Below, piece by piece: positions 1-8,975 of a DNA stretch of 64,000 nt; positions within the stretch are counted from its first letter, which is position 1; each line of letters begins with the position of its first letter. The DNA lies in assembly GCA_963845675.1 (NCBI GenBank), contig CAWJSX010000005.1:1-64000 (forward strand), read 5' to 3'. Source of the DNA: CAWJMD01 sp963845675 (GTDB taxonomy: Bacteria; Actinomycetota; Actinomycetes; Actinomycetales; CAWJMD01). The notes beneath the pieces were generated by a model. It ran no database searches. It worked only from the letters and a program-made list of their open reading frames with translations, and had not been told where the DNA came from. Both the position numbers and the translations under genes were made by a program.

Positions 1-29
1 TATGTCTCATCTACTGACTACATTACGTA

Positions 30-1147
30 TTGCTTAGTCGCGAAGGCAACCACGTCACACAGACGCTGCGGGCTAAGCACCCCGAATCAGCCACACGCAG
101 CCCGATCACCGTTTCCTTTACAGCTGACCTCGTCGGCCATGACGCCTTGGCCGACGACGTGCGCCGCACTCTTGGCTTCGGCCTGACCGGTTCAGTCACC
201 CTGCCCGACACCGTCGTCAAGAACTTCGTGATCGAAGGCCCCCCGCTGGTCCAGCAGCGCCATAAGGCCGGGGTCAACGTTTCCTGGACCATCCCGCCCA
301 ACGCGAAGATCGCAGGCAAGCCATGCACCCTCACCCTGACCGATGACGGCGGCCGCCGCATCGCAACTCGACGTGGTCACGTCCTACATGGCTCACCCGG
401 GACCGAGGGCATGTCGCTGCAAATGCGGTTCCACCACGCCACCACCATGACAATGCGGCTGCCCTATGACCAGGCCGAACGCTGCAACGTCGACCTTGCC
501 TTCGACAGTGCCGGCACCGACGGCGCCGCCGCACTCATCCGACGGGCGGTGCAGCTCCCCTTCGACCTGGCAGACGCCACGAGCCTGCGCATCGACATCG
601 ATGGCAACAAGATGCTCGAAGGAGGCACGCCTGGTGGGATTGCCCAGCTCGCCCACCAGGACACCGCCGACATGCGGCGGCCTCGACCTTGCCAGCGACA
701 TCGACGACATCAACCGTGCCACCGGCGACGACATGCCGGTCCCTGCCACCGTGTCCACCCTCGACAGGATCTGGCTCCGCTGCATCCGACTGATGCTCGA
801 GGGGCACACGGTGATCCTGCCGGACGTCCGCCAAGCTCAACCCGACCTTCGAACCGGACCCTGACGACCCAGGCCTGGCCGTGGCCCTCGAGGGCCCCGC
901 CGCGGTCTGGCTCACCGCGAGCGGCTGGACCCGACCTACAGCCGGTCACGAGATCGAGCTGTCGGCGATCTGCTTCTGGCACCCCACGGCCGAGCTCGAC
1001 GACCGCGAACTCATCGCCGCGCGGCTGCGCAGAGGCGAGGCAGTCTCCACGGCAAGCTTGGCCCCGACCGACGACACCAACTTCCGGGGATTCATCCCTA
1101 GCGGACAACCCGGCGACGCGCGCAATCGCCGGTCCCGTGGGGTCTAG
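30..1147 (+). pseudogene. Unknown protein, broken by at least two frameshifts
   Basis: I do not recognise this protein. Good coding sequence begins in frame at about 30 (an in-frame ATG or the GTG of GNHVTQ) and reads for about 215 codons. It then jumps frame near 675, where it continues as GGLDLASDIDDINRATGDD, and again near 835, where it continues as KLNPTFEPDPDDPGLA. It ends at the stop before 1148, giving about 370 residues in total. The pieces have sensible, non-repetitive composition with no membrane segment or signal peptide. No motif points to a function. It opens the lower-GC accessory region and has no partner on its left in this window. The shifts may be real decay or sequence errors. 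Confidence 0.45.
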
Positions 1148-1432
1148 AAGGCATTCGCGAACTAGCGATGCTTACCGCGGAGGACTCATCGCGACCTTGA
1201 CGATCCGCGCCCTCCACCGGAGGTCGCCTCGGCTGCTCGCGGGCGATGCCACTTCGCGGCCGAATGACTCACCGGATGCGGGCGAGCGCGTGCGGGGCCC
1301 ATCGGCGCATGCAGCTGGCGACGAATCTCGCGCCGGCGTCGTGCCGCATCCGCTCCGCAACTCGTCGCGCCGCGTGCCCTGGTCGCGGCATGATGACGGG
1401 GTGGCAGCACGCAGCTCGACGCGAACGCGCGC

Positions 1433-2047
1433 ATGCTGGCTGCAATCGGTAGCGTCGTTACGAACAGCGCTTACGCGTCGATGGCGCTGCAGGAACTGGC
1501 GTCCACTGTGACCGGCTCGGACCTCATCTATTTCACACTCGCTGACGCGACGCTCGGACAGCAGATCAAGCAAGTCCGGGCAATGGTGCAACGCACCAAC
1601 GTGAACGAGTTCATCGAGCACCCTAGGTCGATCCAGCGATGCGACAGGTGGCCCTTGATGGCATCAAGCACATGGACGCCCTCGTGCAAAAGCGAAACCG
1701 CGTGGCCCACGACTGGTGGATGCCAGAGGACACCGACGACGATCCGCACCGACTGCTCGGTCACCGGGCCACGAGGTGGAGCAAAAGTTCCGTGCACACA
1801 AACGTTCCGAGCCTGTACAAGATCGGCACGGCCTTCTTCTCCGTCGCGTGCGCACTACAATCCGCAGGCCGCCATCGGCATGCAGCAACTGCGTGACCAG
1901 ACCGCTGAGGAAGTTGACCGCCTGCTCGACAGCGGGCCCCGGGAGGCCGCCCGGTACATCAGGGAACTCGACGCCCAGATGGACGTCATCGGCAGAACGC
2001 GCAGCGACAGCTGGTTGTGGGAGGTAGAGCACTCGGGAGAGGTCTGA
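1433..2047 (+). pseudogene. Frameshifted protein with R-x4-H (HEPN-like) motif
   Basis: The reading runs from ATG 1433 (MLAAIGSVVTNSAYASM) to about 1625, then continues in another frame with a segment containing KRNRVAHDWW at about 1690-1720. Further shifts follow near 1750-1855 before the frame returns for HYNPQAAIGMQQLRDQ and the C-terminus, which stops at 2047. The intact protein would be about 200 residues. RNRVAH matches the R-x4-6-H signature of HEPN ribonuclease-like domains, and the sequence around it is mostly helical-looking. The HEPN link is inference from one short motif. Such proteins are common in defence and toxin-antitoxin loci, which fits the neighbourhood. At least three frame changes are needed, so function as sequenced is unlikely. 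Confidence 0.4.
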
Positions 2048-2330
2048 CCGGGCGCTGTGCGGCGGTGGCATCCTTGGGGTTCATTGACTTTCTCGACGCC
2101 CACACCAATGGCTGGGACCGCGCCGTCACACCCGGACGCCCTCGCCCTGGTCGGAGTCGACACTCGGACTGCCAGACCGTGTCGCGGCGGTAGGACACAC
2201 GTAGGTCATGGCGAGGGAACGCAGCAGGGCCTCGCGACTCGAGCCTTTGCTGGGATCACGGGCTGCCTCGGCCCATCCAGCGTGCGACGCTGTCCGAATG
2301 CGGGAGGTCGAGCACGACGACGAGGGATCT

Positions 2331-2642
2331 ATGTCGGCTTCTGAGTGCTCCTACTGCGGAGCCGAGGTCCCGGATCTCGGATGGTTTGGGCTTGAGATAC
2401 AGAGGCCAGTACCCAACCCGAGCAACGATGACGACGTCGAGTATCGCGGCGAGGTCTTCTGCTCGCAGGAGCACGCGGCACTTTGGCTCAAGGCGCCGAT
2501 GGACCCACCAGAGCCGACTCCACAATTCGCTGGGTCTGAGCGAAAGGCCGGCGCACTGCTGGGATGCGCCGCCGTGGTGCTAGCCGGCGTCGTCGGCGTT
2601 GGCGTCTTGACGATCGGACGCTGGCTCCTATCGTTCCTGTGA
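2331..2642 (+). CDS. Small Cys-containing, C-terminally membrane-anchored protein
   Basis: Predicted 103 residues, intact, from ATG 2331. The N-terminus has a CSYCGAEVPD ribbon-like C-x2-C pair. A further Cys-His element, VFCSQEHAALWL, lies near residue 45, so a small zinc-binding treble-clef-like fold is possible. The C-terminal 30 residues (about 74-103) form one hydrophobic helix, so the zinc-ribbon part probably faces the cytoplasm from a tail anchor. No family was recognised. It stands alone between two frameshifted genes in the accessory region. Confidence 0.55.
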   Translation: MSASECSYCGAEVPDLGWFGLEIQRPVPNPSNDDDVEYRGEVFCSQEHAALWLKAPMDPPEPTPQFAGSERKAGALLGCAAVVLAGVVGVGVLTIGRWLLSFL

Positions 2643-2835
2643 TCCGCTGCGCGAATCGCGGCGGAAAGCCGCACGGCCGAGTTGTGGCTGAACGCGCCCA
2701 GCGCCTGCCGCCCCCGGGTCAATCCCTGCGAGGCAAACATGTGTAAACAGGTCAGCGGGGCGCGTGAGGGTCTCAAGGTCAGAAGGACCAACTCACTATT
2801 CTGCCGCGCATCCCATGCAACCGAGGACTCATTCG

Positions 2836-3390
2836 ATGAAGCACGCTTCCGTCGCACTGGCCGTCATCTCCCTGCTCGCCCTCACGGCGTGCGGAGGTGG
2901 CGAAGCGGGGACCTCAGGTTCGACCCCGAACCGAGTGCCGCGTCTTCTTCGACGCCCATCACCTCGACGGCGCCGCCGACGACTGCTGCTACCACGACCG
3001 CGGCAGCGGACGCCGTGACCATCGCGGAACAGATCAGAACGGCTGTGCCGGAGGTGAGCCAGGTGGTCGAGATCACCGAAGACAACGACCCCAACGACAC
3101 GATCGGGCGGCCGGGTTCTTACGTGACCGCGCCACCCTCTACGACTCCCGGGTCCAGTGCCCAGAGCCAGTCGAGATCGAGATCGATTGTGGAGCCAAGG
3201 TCGAGGTGTTCGAAACCGCAGAGGCAGCTCAGGCCCGCGCGACTACATCGCCGGGTCGATCGAGTCCATGGGCGGCGTGGTCACCGAGTACGACTACGTG
3301 TCCGACACCGTGGTGCTGCGAGTGGCTGGAGCCATCAAGCCCTCCGAGGCTGCCGCCTACGAGGCAGCGTTCGGCCAGATTGCTCCTTGA
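2836..3390 (+). pseudogene. Frameshifted secreted lipoprotein of unknown function
   Basis: Starts at ATG 2836 with a lipoprotein signal peptide (MKHASVALAVISLLALTAC): Cys 19 sits in a LTAC lipobox, so the product would be exported and lipidated. Frame then changes near 2915, entering a Ser/Thr/Ala-rich linker followed by AVTIAEQIRTAVPEVSQVVE. It changes again near 3120 (TLYDSRVQCPEPVEIEIDC) and near 3240 (RDYIAGSIESMGGVVTEYDY), and stops at 3390. The assembled protein would be about 185 residues with two C-terminal Cys that could form a disulfide. No known domain was recognised. Three frame changes in 550 bp make either decay or poor sequence likely. Confidence 0.5.
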
Positions 3391-3495
3391 CCCTGTACTC
3401 GTCGCAAGCGGTCCGGCGGGCCCGCCTCGGTCGGGTCTGCGCAGCGCCGGCAAGCGGCGAAAGGACGCGCGTGCGGTGGCAGTGGCGGCTAGACA

Positions 3496-3780
3496 TTGTG
3501 TGTGGCCGAACGAGAGAACGGTAGAGAGGCCCTCCGGCTTGCGCTGGATGAGGTGGCGCGCCAGTTGGTCGAGGAAGTGTTGCCGGCTCGCTTCGACGAT
3601 GCCGCGGATCTGGGTTGGTCCTTCGATGGGCCGGAGAGATGGAGCATCTACGTGGAGGGCGAGCGACTTCCGACGGAGCCCGGCGGGCGGACTGTCGTCC
3701 TTCACGCCTCTGCATCTCGATGGTTCAGGCGAACCGTCAGTGACACTCGCCCGGTGACTGTCCCGCTGCCTCCTTCGTGA
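3496..3780 (+). CDS. Hypothetical acidic protein
   Basis: About 94 residues from TTG 3496, or GTG 3502 in the same frame. It is intact, soluble and rather acidic, with an amphipathic N-terminal helix (ALDEVARQLVEEVLPARF) and a WSFDGPERWSIYVEGERL segment that looks like a small beta-rich domain. No family was recognised. It lies just after the broken lipoprotein on the same strand, 105 bp downstream, and is convergent with the membrane-anchored protein that follows. The start is uncertain because no strong ribosome-binding site is visible. Confidence 0.4.
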   Translation: MCVAERENGREALRLALDEVARQLVEEVLPARFDDAADLGWSFDGPERWSIYVEGERLPTEPGGRTVVLHASASRWFRRTVSDTRPVTVPLPPS

Positions 3781-3882
3781 GTGCGGCTCGGTCGACAGGC
3801 GGCGCTGTGACGCACTCAGACCGGTCTGGTCGGCCGCGGTGATGCGCGTGGGTGGTGACGTGGCTGGCTGCGGGTGGACCCA

Positions 3883-4380
3883 TCACGCACGACGCTGAGT
3901 CGGCAGCCACCTCCGCCCACTCCGTGGGCGCTCCATCAAGTCCAATCGCGCCAGTTCCAGGGCTCGGCGAATCGCCTCCATGACCTCCTTCGAGCGCCTT
4001 CGAAGGTCCTTCTCGCTCGTCGAGTCGTTCAGATCGCCGACCATGGCTCGCGCGCGCTCGAGCTGGCGCTGCAATTCTTCGTCGCCGCTGAGGATCGCGA
4101 CCTGCCCGATAGCGGAGCGTGCGAAGGTGTTGGCACGGTAGGCCTCTTGTCGAAGCGACTGACGCTCCTGATCTGGCAGATCCTGGAGCCGCGCACGCAC
4201 TCGGTTGAAGCTGGCCCTCTGGTACTCGTACAAGTTTGCCGAGCACTCCCCAAAGCAACGAACTTTGGCATCGAGCACCCGCTCGTCGCGTACTGCCTGT
4301 CGCTGAGCATTCGCGACTACCCAGGCCCCACCCAGAGTGGCGATGAAGCCCATCGCTGCGATTGCCACTGTCGCATCCAT
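3883..4380 (-). CDS. Membrane-anchored coiled-coil-like hypothetical protein
   Basis: Intact 165-residue protein starting at ATG 4380. The N-terminus (MDATVAIAAMGFIATLGGAW) forms a single membrane segment of about 20 residues. It is followed by a long Arg/Glu/Gln-rich helical region, roughly residues 28-145, that reads like an extended helix or coiled coil. One Cys pair-like element, CFGECSANLYEYQRASF, occurs near residue 42. Similar short anchored helical proteins are frequent orphans in actinobacterial islands, but I cannot assign a function. It is flanked by gene-poor sequence on its 5' side (4381-4709). Confidence 0.6.
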   Translation of the reverse strand: MDATVAIAAMGFIATLGGAWVVANAQRQAVRDERVLDAKVRCFGECSANLYEYQRASFNRVRARLQDLPDQERQSLRQEAYRANTFARSAIGQVAILSGDEELQRQLERARAMVGDLNDSTSEKDLRRRSKEVMEAIRRALELARLDLMERPRSGRRWLPTQRRA

Positions 4381-4709
4381 GACACGACTCTAGGGCGGCC
4401 CTCGTCAGATCGGTAGTGCGACGTTTCGAGACCCGGGCTTATGCCTTCAACGGTGTCGACGGCTGGTGAAGTGAGCGCTAGGTGCTCCAACACGCGGCGC
4501 TGTGACGCACGTGTCGAGTTGCATGAGAGCCAGCTCTCTGAGTGTGCGGTCTACGCGCCTGGGCAGGCCTCTACACGGCGGCATGACCGTCGAGAAGCAA
4601 GTCAGGGATCAGCTCATGCAAATGCATCCGCGCATGGCGAACTAGGCTCGTGTGTCAGGTGGACGGACAGCGGCGTCACCTGAAGCAACGAAGGGACGGG
4701 TGGGCATCG
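4381..4709. other. Gene-poor stretch
   Basis: About 330 bp between the divergent starts of the anchored hypothetical protein and the protease-like gene. Both promoters should lie here. I see no convincing coding frame, repeat or clear -35/-10 pair. Confidence 0.4.
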
Positions 4710-5603
4710 TGCCAGCGAAATTGACGATGGCGACGGGACAGTGGTACGTCACGGCGAGCACCATGACTTTCCCGCGTACCACCACCTCCAGCGCACCCTT
4801 CTGCCAGTCGTGAGCACCGTCAACCCGGGCGATGACCGTTCGGGAGGCGCGTTCCGGGTCGGGCGCAAGACGTTGTACGGCATGGGGACCGCAGTCAGCA
4901 TCGGCGCTGGCTGGTTCTTGACCGCAAAGCACGTCATCGAGCCTTTCGACGTGGTCCATGCAGTAACTAGGTCCGAACTGATGTATGTGGTGTTCGAGAC
5001 GGATACCGCCCTCGCGTCCGGCACAAGCGACTTCTTTGGCGGGATGCTGCCCGTGCGCGGCTACAGTCAACACGCGGAAACGGACCTCGCCACGCTTACT
5101 GCTGAACTTCCAGCCTCGGCCGTGCCGGAGATCCGAAGGCTGAAGCTTCAGTCTCCGTATGCCGTCGGTCGGAGAGCCGGTGGCTGCGGCGGGGTACCCA
5201 GTGATGCGGGCGGGGGCCTTCTGCCTCTGAGGCCGGACCCGCCACGGTCACGTGGGAGCGAACCCTCCGGGCTTCCGTGGGGGTTGTGCTGGAGCAGCAC
5301 CCCGACCGCCATCCTGGCTGGTTTCACCCCGGCCCCGCCTTCAGTACCGATGCCCCGGCCTTCTCTGGCATGTCAGGGGGAGCAGTGCTCGACGGCAACA
5401 ACGAGGTGATTGGATTTGTCTCGAGCTCCTCCCTCCCGATGAGAGCAGTCCTGCGTGGACCTCCCACATCGTCCTGCTAGGGCCAGTTCTCGAATGTGAC
5501 TGTTCTGGACCTGACGTCCGGCTCTCGGGTTGATGCCGATGCGGCGGCTGAGGTGCGGTTGAGCGAGCTCGTCGCCGCTGGAGTGCTGGATTGCGATATG
5601 TAA
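4710..5603 (+). pseudogene. Trypsin-like serine protease, multiply frameshifted
   Basis: Chymotrypsin-fold protease of about 290 residues, readable from GTG 4710 to the TAA at 5601-5603 only if several frame changes are allowed (near 4765, 5170, 5225-5280 and 5470). Catalytic elements are all preserved in the pieces: GAGWFLTAKHVIEPF gives the His (about 4920-4940), ETDLATLTAE the Asp (about 5080), and FSGMSGGAVLDGNNEVIGF the GxSGG Ser (about 5365-5415). No signal peptide is evident, so it resembles the cytoplasmic trypsin-like proteases that occur singly or as effectors in defence loci. Conservation of the triad argues that at least some shifts are sequence errors or very recent. Confidence 0.6.
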
Positions 5604-5887
5604 CGACACCTGCGACGTCGATCCTTGCACTGGAAAGGTGACCTATACGAAGCCAGAGTGACCGTAGAAGCAGACGTAGATTCCCATTTGAGAGCGGGAT
5701 TGCCTACAGGTTACCTGCTGCCGGTGTTGACGCGGCGCAGTGACGCTTGCCTCACGGTCACGGCGTTCGGTCGGAAAGACAAGCGAGCGCGGCCACCGTG
5801 AATCACGGGGCCTGTGAGCGTGGGGCATGATGACCCCAACGAACGCAAGAGACCAACAGTGGTGTACGCCGTAGGAGATGGTCCACG

Positions 5888-6742
5888 TTGAATGGCGACA
5901 TGGTCACGAAGCAACACGTTGTCTCGCAAGTTGTGCTCTCCGAGTTCGCCGTCGACGGCCAACTCGAGGTTGAAGACGTACGACAGCCGGGTCGATGGCG
6001 ACCCAAGTCGCCTGCCGCCGTGGGGTACATCAAGCACTTCGTGCAGCACGACTCGGCGTCTACCGAGGCGCTCTGGCAGACCGTGGAGACCCGACTCCCT
6101 TCAGCGATCCGCGAGGTCCGCAGCGGCACTGCGCCGACGCCAGGCTTCGTCAACGAGTCCATCCTGCGCGACTGCATCGCATTGCATTGGGCGCGTAGCA
6201 AGGCCGTAAAAACCCAGACTGACCGTTCATGGCTGAAGGTTCAGGCTGCGCATGCAGAGGACTTGCGCACGCGGCGGCGACCTCTGCTTGAGGCGGTCTA
6301 CGCCGCTCGCTTCGGCCGTCCCGGCACGGACGAGGAACTCGAGACCCTCAATGGGGAGTTGCATGTCGGCCCGCCCGAAATCCTTGACGGGCGTCACTTC
6401 GCTTCCCGCCTGCCCTACTTCTTCGAGTTCGCAAAGGACAAGTTCGCCGACAAGCGGATCCAGGTTCTGATCTGCGCCGAGGACCTCACAGACCTGGTCA
6501 TGTCCGACTGCCCGGTTGTCGCCCCAAAGCGTCGCGGCCCCGGTCTCAATCCTGCACAAGGCGTCGCCTTGGGAGACGCCGTGGCCGCAGGTATGCCGTT
6601 AGGACCGCGCGTCTATGTTGGCATCCACGATGCCTCCGAAGTGGTCGAAGTCAACGCTGCACAGGTTAGTCAGCTCAATTCCTACCAACACCGCGTTCGA
6701 GATGTTCAACTGTTTCGCCGCCGCTTGCCGAGTGCGCGATAG
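5888..6742 (+). CDS. DUF4238-like protein
   Basis: Intact 284-residue protein, from TTG 5888 or the in-frame ATG at 5900. Its N-terminus, VTKQHVVSQVVLSEF, matches the QH-x-x-x-Q-x-x-L-x-x-F opening typical of DUF4238 proteins. A conserved-looking SDCPVV segment lies near residue 205, where this family usually has a second short motif. No signal peptide or membrane helix is present. DUF4238 proteins are of unknown function, are scattered through bacterial accessory regions, and are often neighbours of defence genes, which fits the TIR and AIPR genes downstream. The family assignment rests on the N-terminal motif and length only. Confidence 0.6.
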   Translation: MNGDMVTKQHVVSQVVLSEFAVDGQLEVEDVRQPGRWRPKSPAAVGYIKHFVQHDSASTEALWQTVETRLPSAIREVRSGTAPTPGFVNESILRDCIALHWARSKAVKTQTDRSWLKVQAAHAEDLRTRRRPLLEAVYAARFGRPGTDEELETLNGELHVGPPEILDGRHFASRLPYFFEFAKDKFADKRIQVLICAEDLTDLVMSDCPVVAPKRRGPGLNPAQGVALGDAVAAGMPLGPRVYVGIHDASEVVEVNAAQVSQLNSYQHRVRDVQLFRRRLPSAR

Positions 6743-6801
6743 GCACCTCTCACGGCGGCGGTAGGACGCAAGCCGGCGACGCACCCCTCGCCGGGGGCGG
6801 C

Positions 6802-7430
6802 CTAGGACCCGGTACGGGCCACGCCGCAGACAGCGAATGGTTCTAGTTCCCAAGCCCGTCCGTCGCTTCGAGTTGCGTGAGTTCGGATAGCAAGTGTGCG
6901 GGAGATCTTGTCTAGTACTCGAGGCGCCCATCGCGCGACCTCGCCAAAGTTTGACTCCGGCGACAACTCAGCACCGTGGTAATAGTTCAACTGGTTTGCG
7001 ATCGCCACACGCTCTTCAATCGGCAGCGCCTGGAACGGGTCTCGCGCCGCGTGATCGTGCAAGTTCGACAAGAATGAATGAAGCCGCACCCAAAGACGTA
7101 GACGTTCTTGGCCCACCCTTCGAGGCTCTCGGCAAGATGGATGAGTTGCGCGTCAGTCGCAAAACTCATCTTCCCGTTGGGGCTCGCCACTCTCCATCGA
7201 TGTCCACCAACGGAGTCCGCCACAAGGCGCAGTCGCAGGGCACGGTCTCGCTGTCGCAGGAGGAACATGACGCGCACCATGGAGTCAAGTTCCTGACGGA
7301 GCAGACCCACCATGACGGACGTCAAGCCATGAGGGGCGATGAGTGACATGGCCTCGCGCGTCTCCGACGACCGCGCCCTCACCTGCCTACAGAAGATGTC
7401 CAGGTTCGCAGTGCAGGTGGGTTCGACCAT
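6802..7430 (-). CDS. Hypothetical protein, one frameshift
   Basis: About 208 residues, reading from an ATG at 7430 (MVEPTCTANLDIFCR) to a stop at 6802, with one frame change near 7065. There GCGFIH must join LSNLHDHAARDPFQALP in the other frame. The N-terminal half is helical with a hydrophobic stretch (GLLRQELDSMVRVMFLL). The C-terminal half has ERVAIANQLNYYHG and ends in a basic-acidic mix. The FIHLSNLHDH run resembles metal- or nuclease-type His clusters, but I cannot name a family. It is convergent with the DUF4238-like gene, 60 bp away. Confidence 0.5.
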
Positions 7431-7634
7431 GCACACCATCCTCCACCCACAGGACACCGCCGCGGTGAGGGCCGAAGTGGCGATGCAGGACGGTCGCGGC
7501 GGAAGGTCGCGAGCGCCCGAGGTGGTTTAGGCGGCCAGAGGATCGGGGCCAGTACGCACAGCAAGGCGTCGGCCAGACCGCGCGCTCGGGGACTCGGGGA
7601 CTTTCCTGTGGCGCCAGATGCCACACTCGCTTAC

Positions 7635-7928
7635 ATGACCTCCGACCTTCACGACCGTGTGTACGAAGGGATCTCGACGCAGATCAAGACGCTTGAGAGC
7701 GGCGCTCTCGCGGCGCATCCGGACGGCAGCGCATGGAGCCAGGATGAGGTCGACCGAGCGTTGGCGAAGTGCCACAACGACTTGGCCATTCTCAAGCAGC
7801 ACTGGCGAATCACTCCTGGAGTCGCAGGATTGGCCGCCGAGAATCCCCCCACGACATCGACCTGTGGCAACGTGCAGTCGTGCCCCCACGTTCTCGGCCT
7901 GGCGGTGGAGTACGGCGTTCCCGTCTGA
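7635..7928 (+). CDS. Hypothetical protein upstream of the TIR gene
   Basis: About 97 residues from ATG 7635 (MTSDLHDRVYEGISTQIK) to the stop at 7928. The first 65 residues form acidic amphipathic helices typical of a small soluble protein. The last 30 contain a Cys-x5-Cys-x-His pattern (CGNVQSCPH) before a hydrophobic GLAVEYGVPV end. No family was recognised. It is on the same strand as the TIR gene, which begins about 220 bp downstream, so the two could be co-transcribed. Confidence 0.45.
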   Translation: MTSDLHDRVYEGISTQIKTLESGALAAHPDGSAWSQDEVDRALAKCHNDLAILKQHWRITPGVAGLAAENPPTTSTCGNVQSCPHVLGLAVEYGVPV

Positions 7929-8148
7929 TCACACGTGCGCGTCCAAGCACCATGCCCGACCGGTCGGCGCACTGCAGCCCACTGGGCCGATCGTCCGGCA
8001 GCCGACGGGGCTGCGGCATGCATGAGGGAGGCGATGGGACACAACTTCAGCCGCGCGGCTCGGCGTCACGGCTATGCGCGCGTGCGTCGCTCGAACGCCG
8101 CGCGGCCGCCATCTCCCCACGTCGGACACTCGGTGCAACAATGCGCGG

Positions 8149-8751
8149 ATGAACCAGTCTTCCTGTCCCATGCGGGCCCCGACAAGCCGATAGTTCGCAA
8201 ACTGGGAGTGCAGTTGCAGTTAGTCGGCGTGGAGGTGTTCTTCGATGAATGGAGCATTGCCTTCGGCGAATCTATTTCGGGCGCTATCGAAGACGCCATC
8301 ACGTCGTTCGACGTCTTCGTTCTAGTTTGGTCGGAGGACGCGAAGAAGTCGCTATGGACCCGTCGCGAATATCGAACTGCGATCAAGAAGGTTATAGAAG
8401 ATCCTAGTCGGCAATTCCGACTCTTGAAACTCGACAATACGCCAATTCCCGACTTGGTCGCAGACCTCGAAGTACTTCGACTTCAGCGACCAAGACATCG
8501 GGGCTGCGGTCGACGCGATCGTAGGCCTACGGGGTCCAGGCGACCGCGTGAAAGCGATACAGAAGTTTCTTGAGGAAAGTGGGATCGAAGTCGAATACAT
8601 ACCTGGCTACGGCCCGATCGTCGGCTGTCCTCGATGCGGCGCTGGATTGGACCAGATCGAGGGCTGGTCCGAGACCGACTACGTCCGAGATGACGTCTAC
8701 GCGGGCGCGCGTTGCAGGCGTTGTAAGTGGCACGATGGCGGTGAGATCTAG
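8149..8751 (+). CDS. TIR-domain protein with C-terminal zinc ribbon (frameshifted)
   Basis: About 200 residues. The N-terminal 110 residues are a TIR domain: (M-N-Q)-VFLSHAGPDKPIV opens it, and FFDEWSIAFGESISG and FVLVWSEDAKKS follow. The Glu in LWTRREYRTA is in the position of the catalytic NADase Glu of TIR enzymes. After a frame change near 8470 the protein continues as KYFDFSDQDIGAAVDAIVGL. It ends in a four-Cys ribbon (CPRCGA at about 8626, CRRCKW at about 8714). ATG 8149 is one base out of the TIR frame, so a missing base near 8156 must be assumed. Bacterial TIR proteins usually act as NAD-consuming effectors after phage sensing. The ribbon could be the sensing or nucleic-acid-binding part, which is inference. 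It is convergent with the AIPR gene. Confidence 0.65.
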
Positions 8752-8975
8752 CACCGGTGGTTCGAAGATGGTCCGTTCCGCGACTGCCGCCAGCGCGCAG
8801 CCAGCGGGTAGGCGCGCTGGCGAAGGGCCGTGTCAGCGGCCACAGGCAGGGGGACGCTGCGGGATGTCCAGGAGTACTACGGGGCACCGGGGGAGGGATC
8901 GCATTGCTGATGCCGGCAATGGAGGGCGGGGCGCGTGGGCGACCCGACCGAGATGTGGCAGTGGCGCGCCGCGGA

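Noticed and set aside
30..1511. Single 493-residue protein
   Set aside because: After about residue 215 the sequence turns into Arg/Pro/His-rich noise, while good coding sequence continues in other frames, so this is a frameshift, not one protein.
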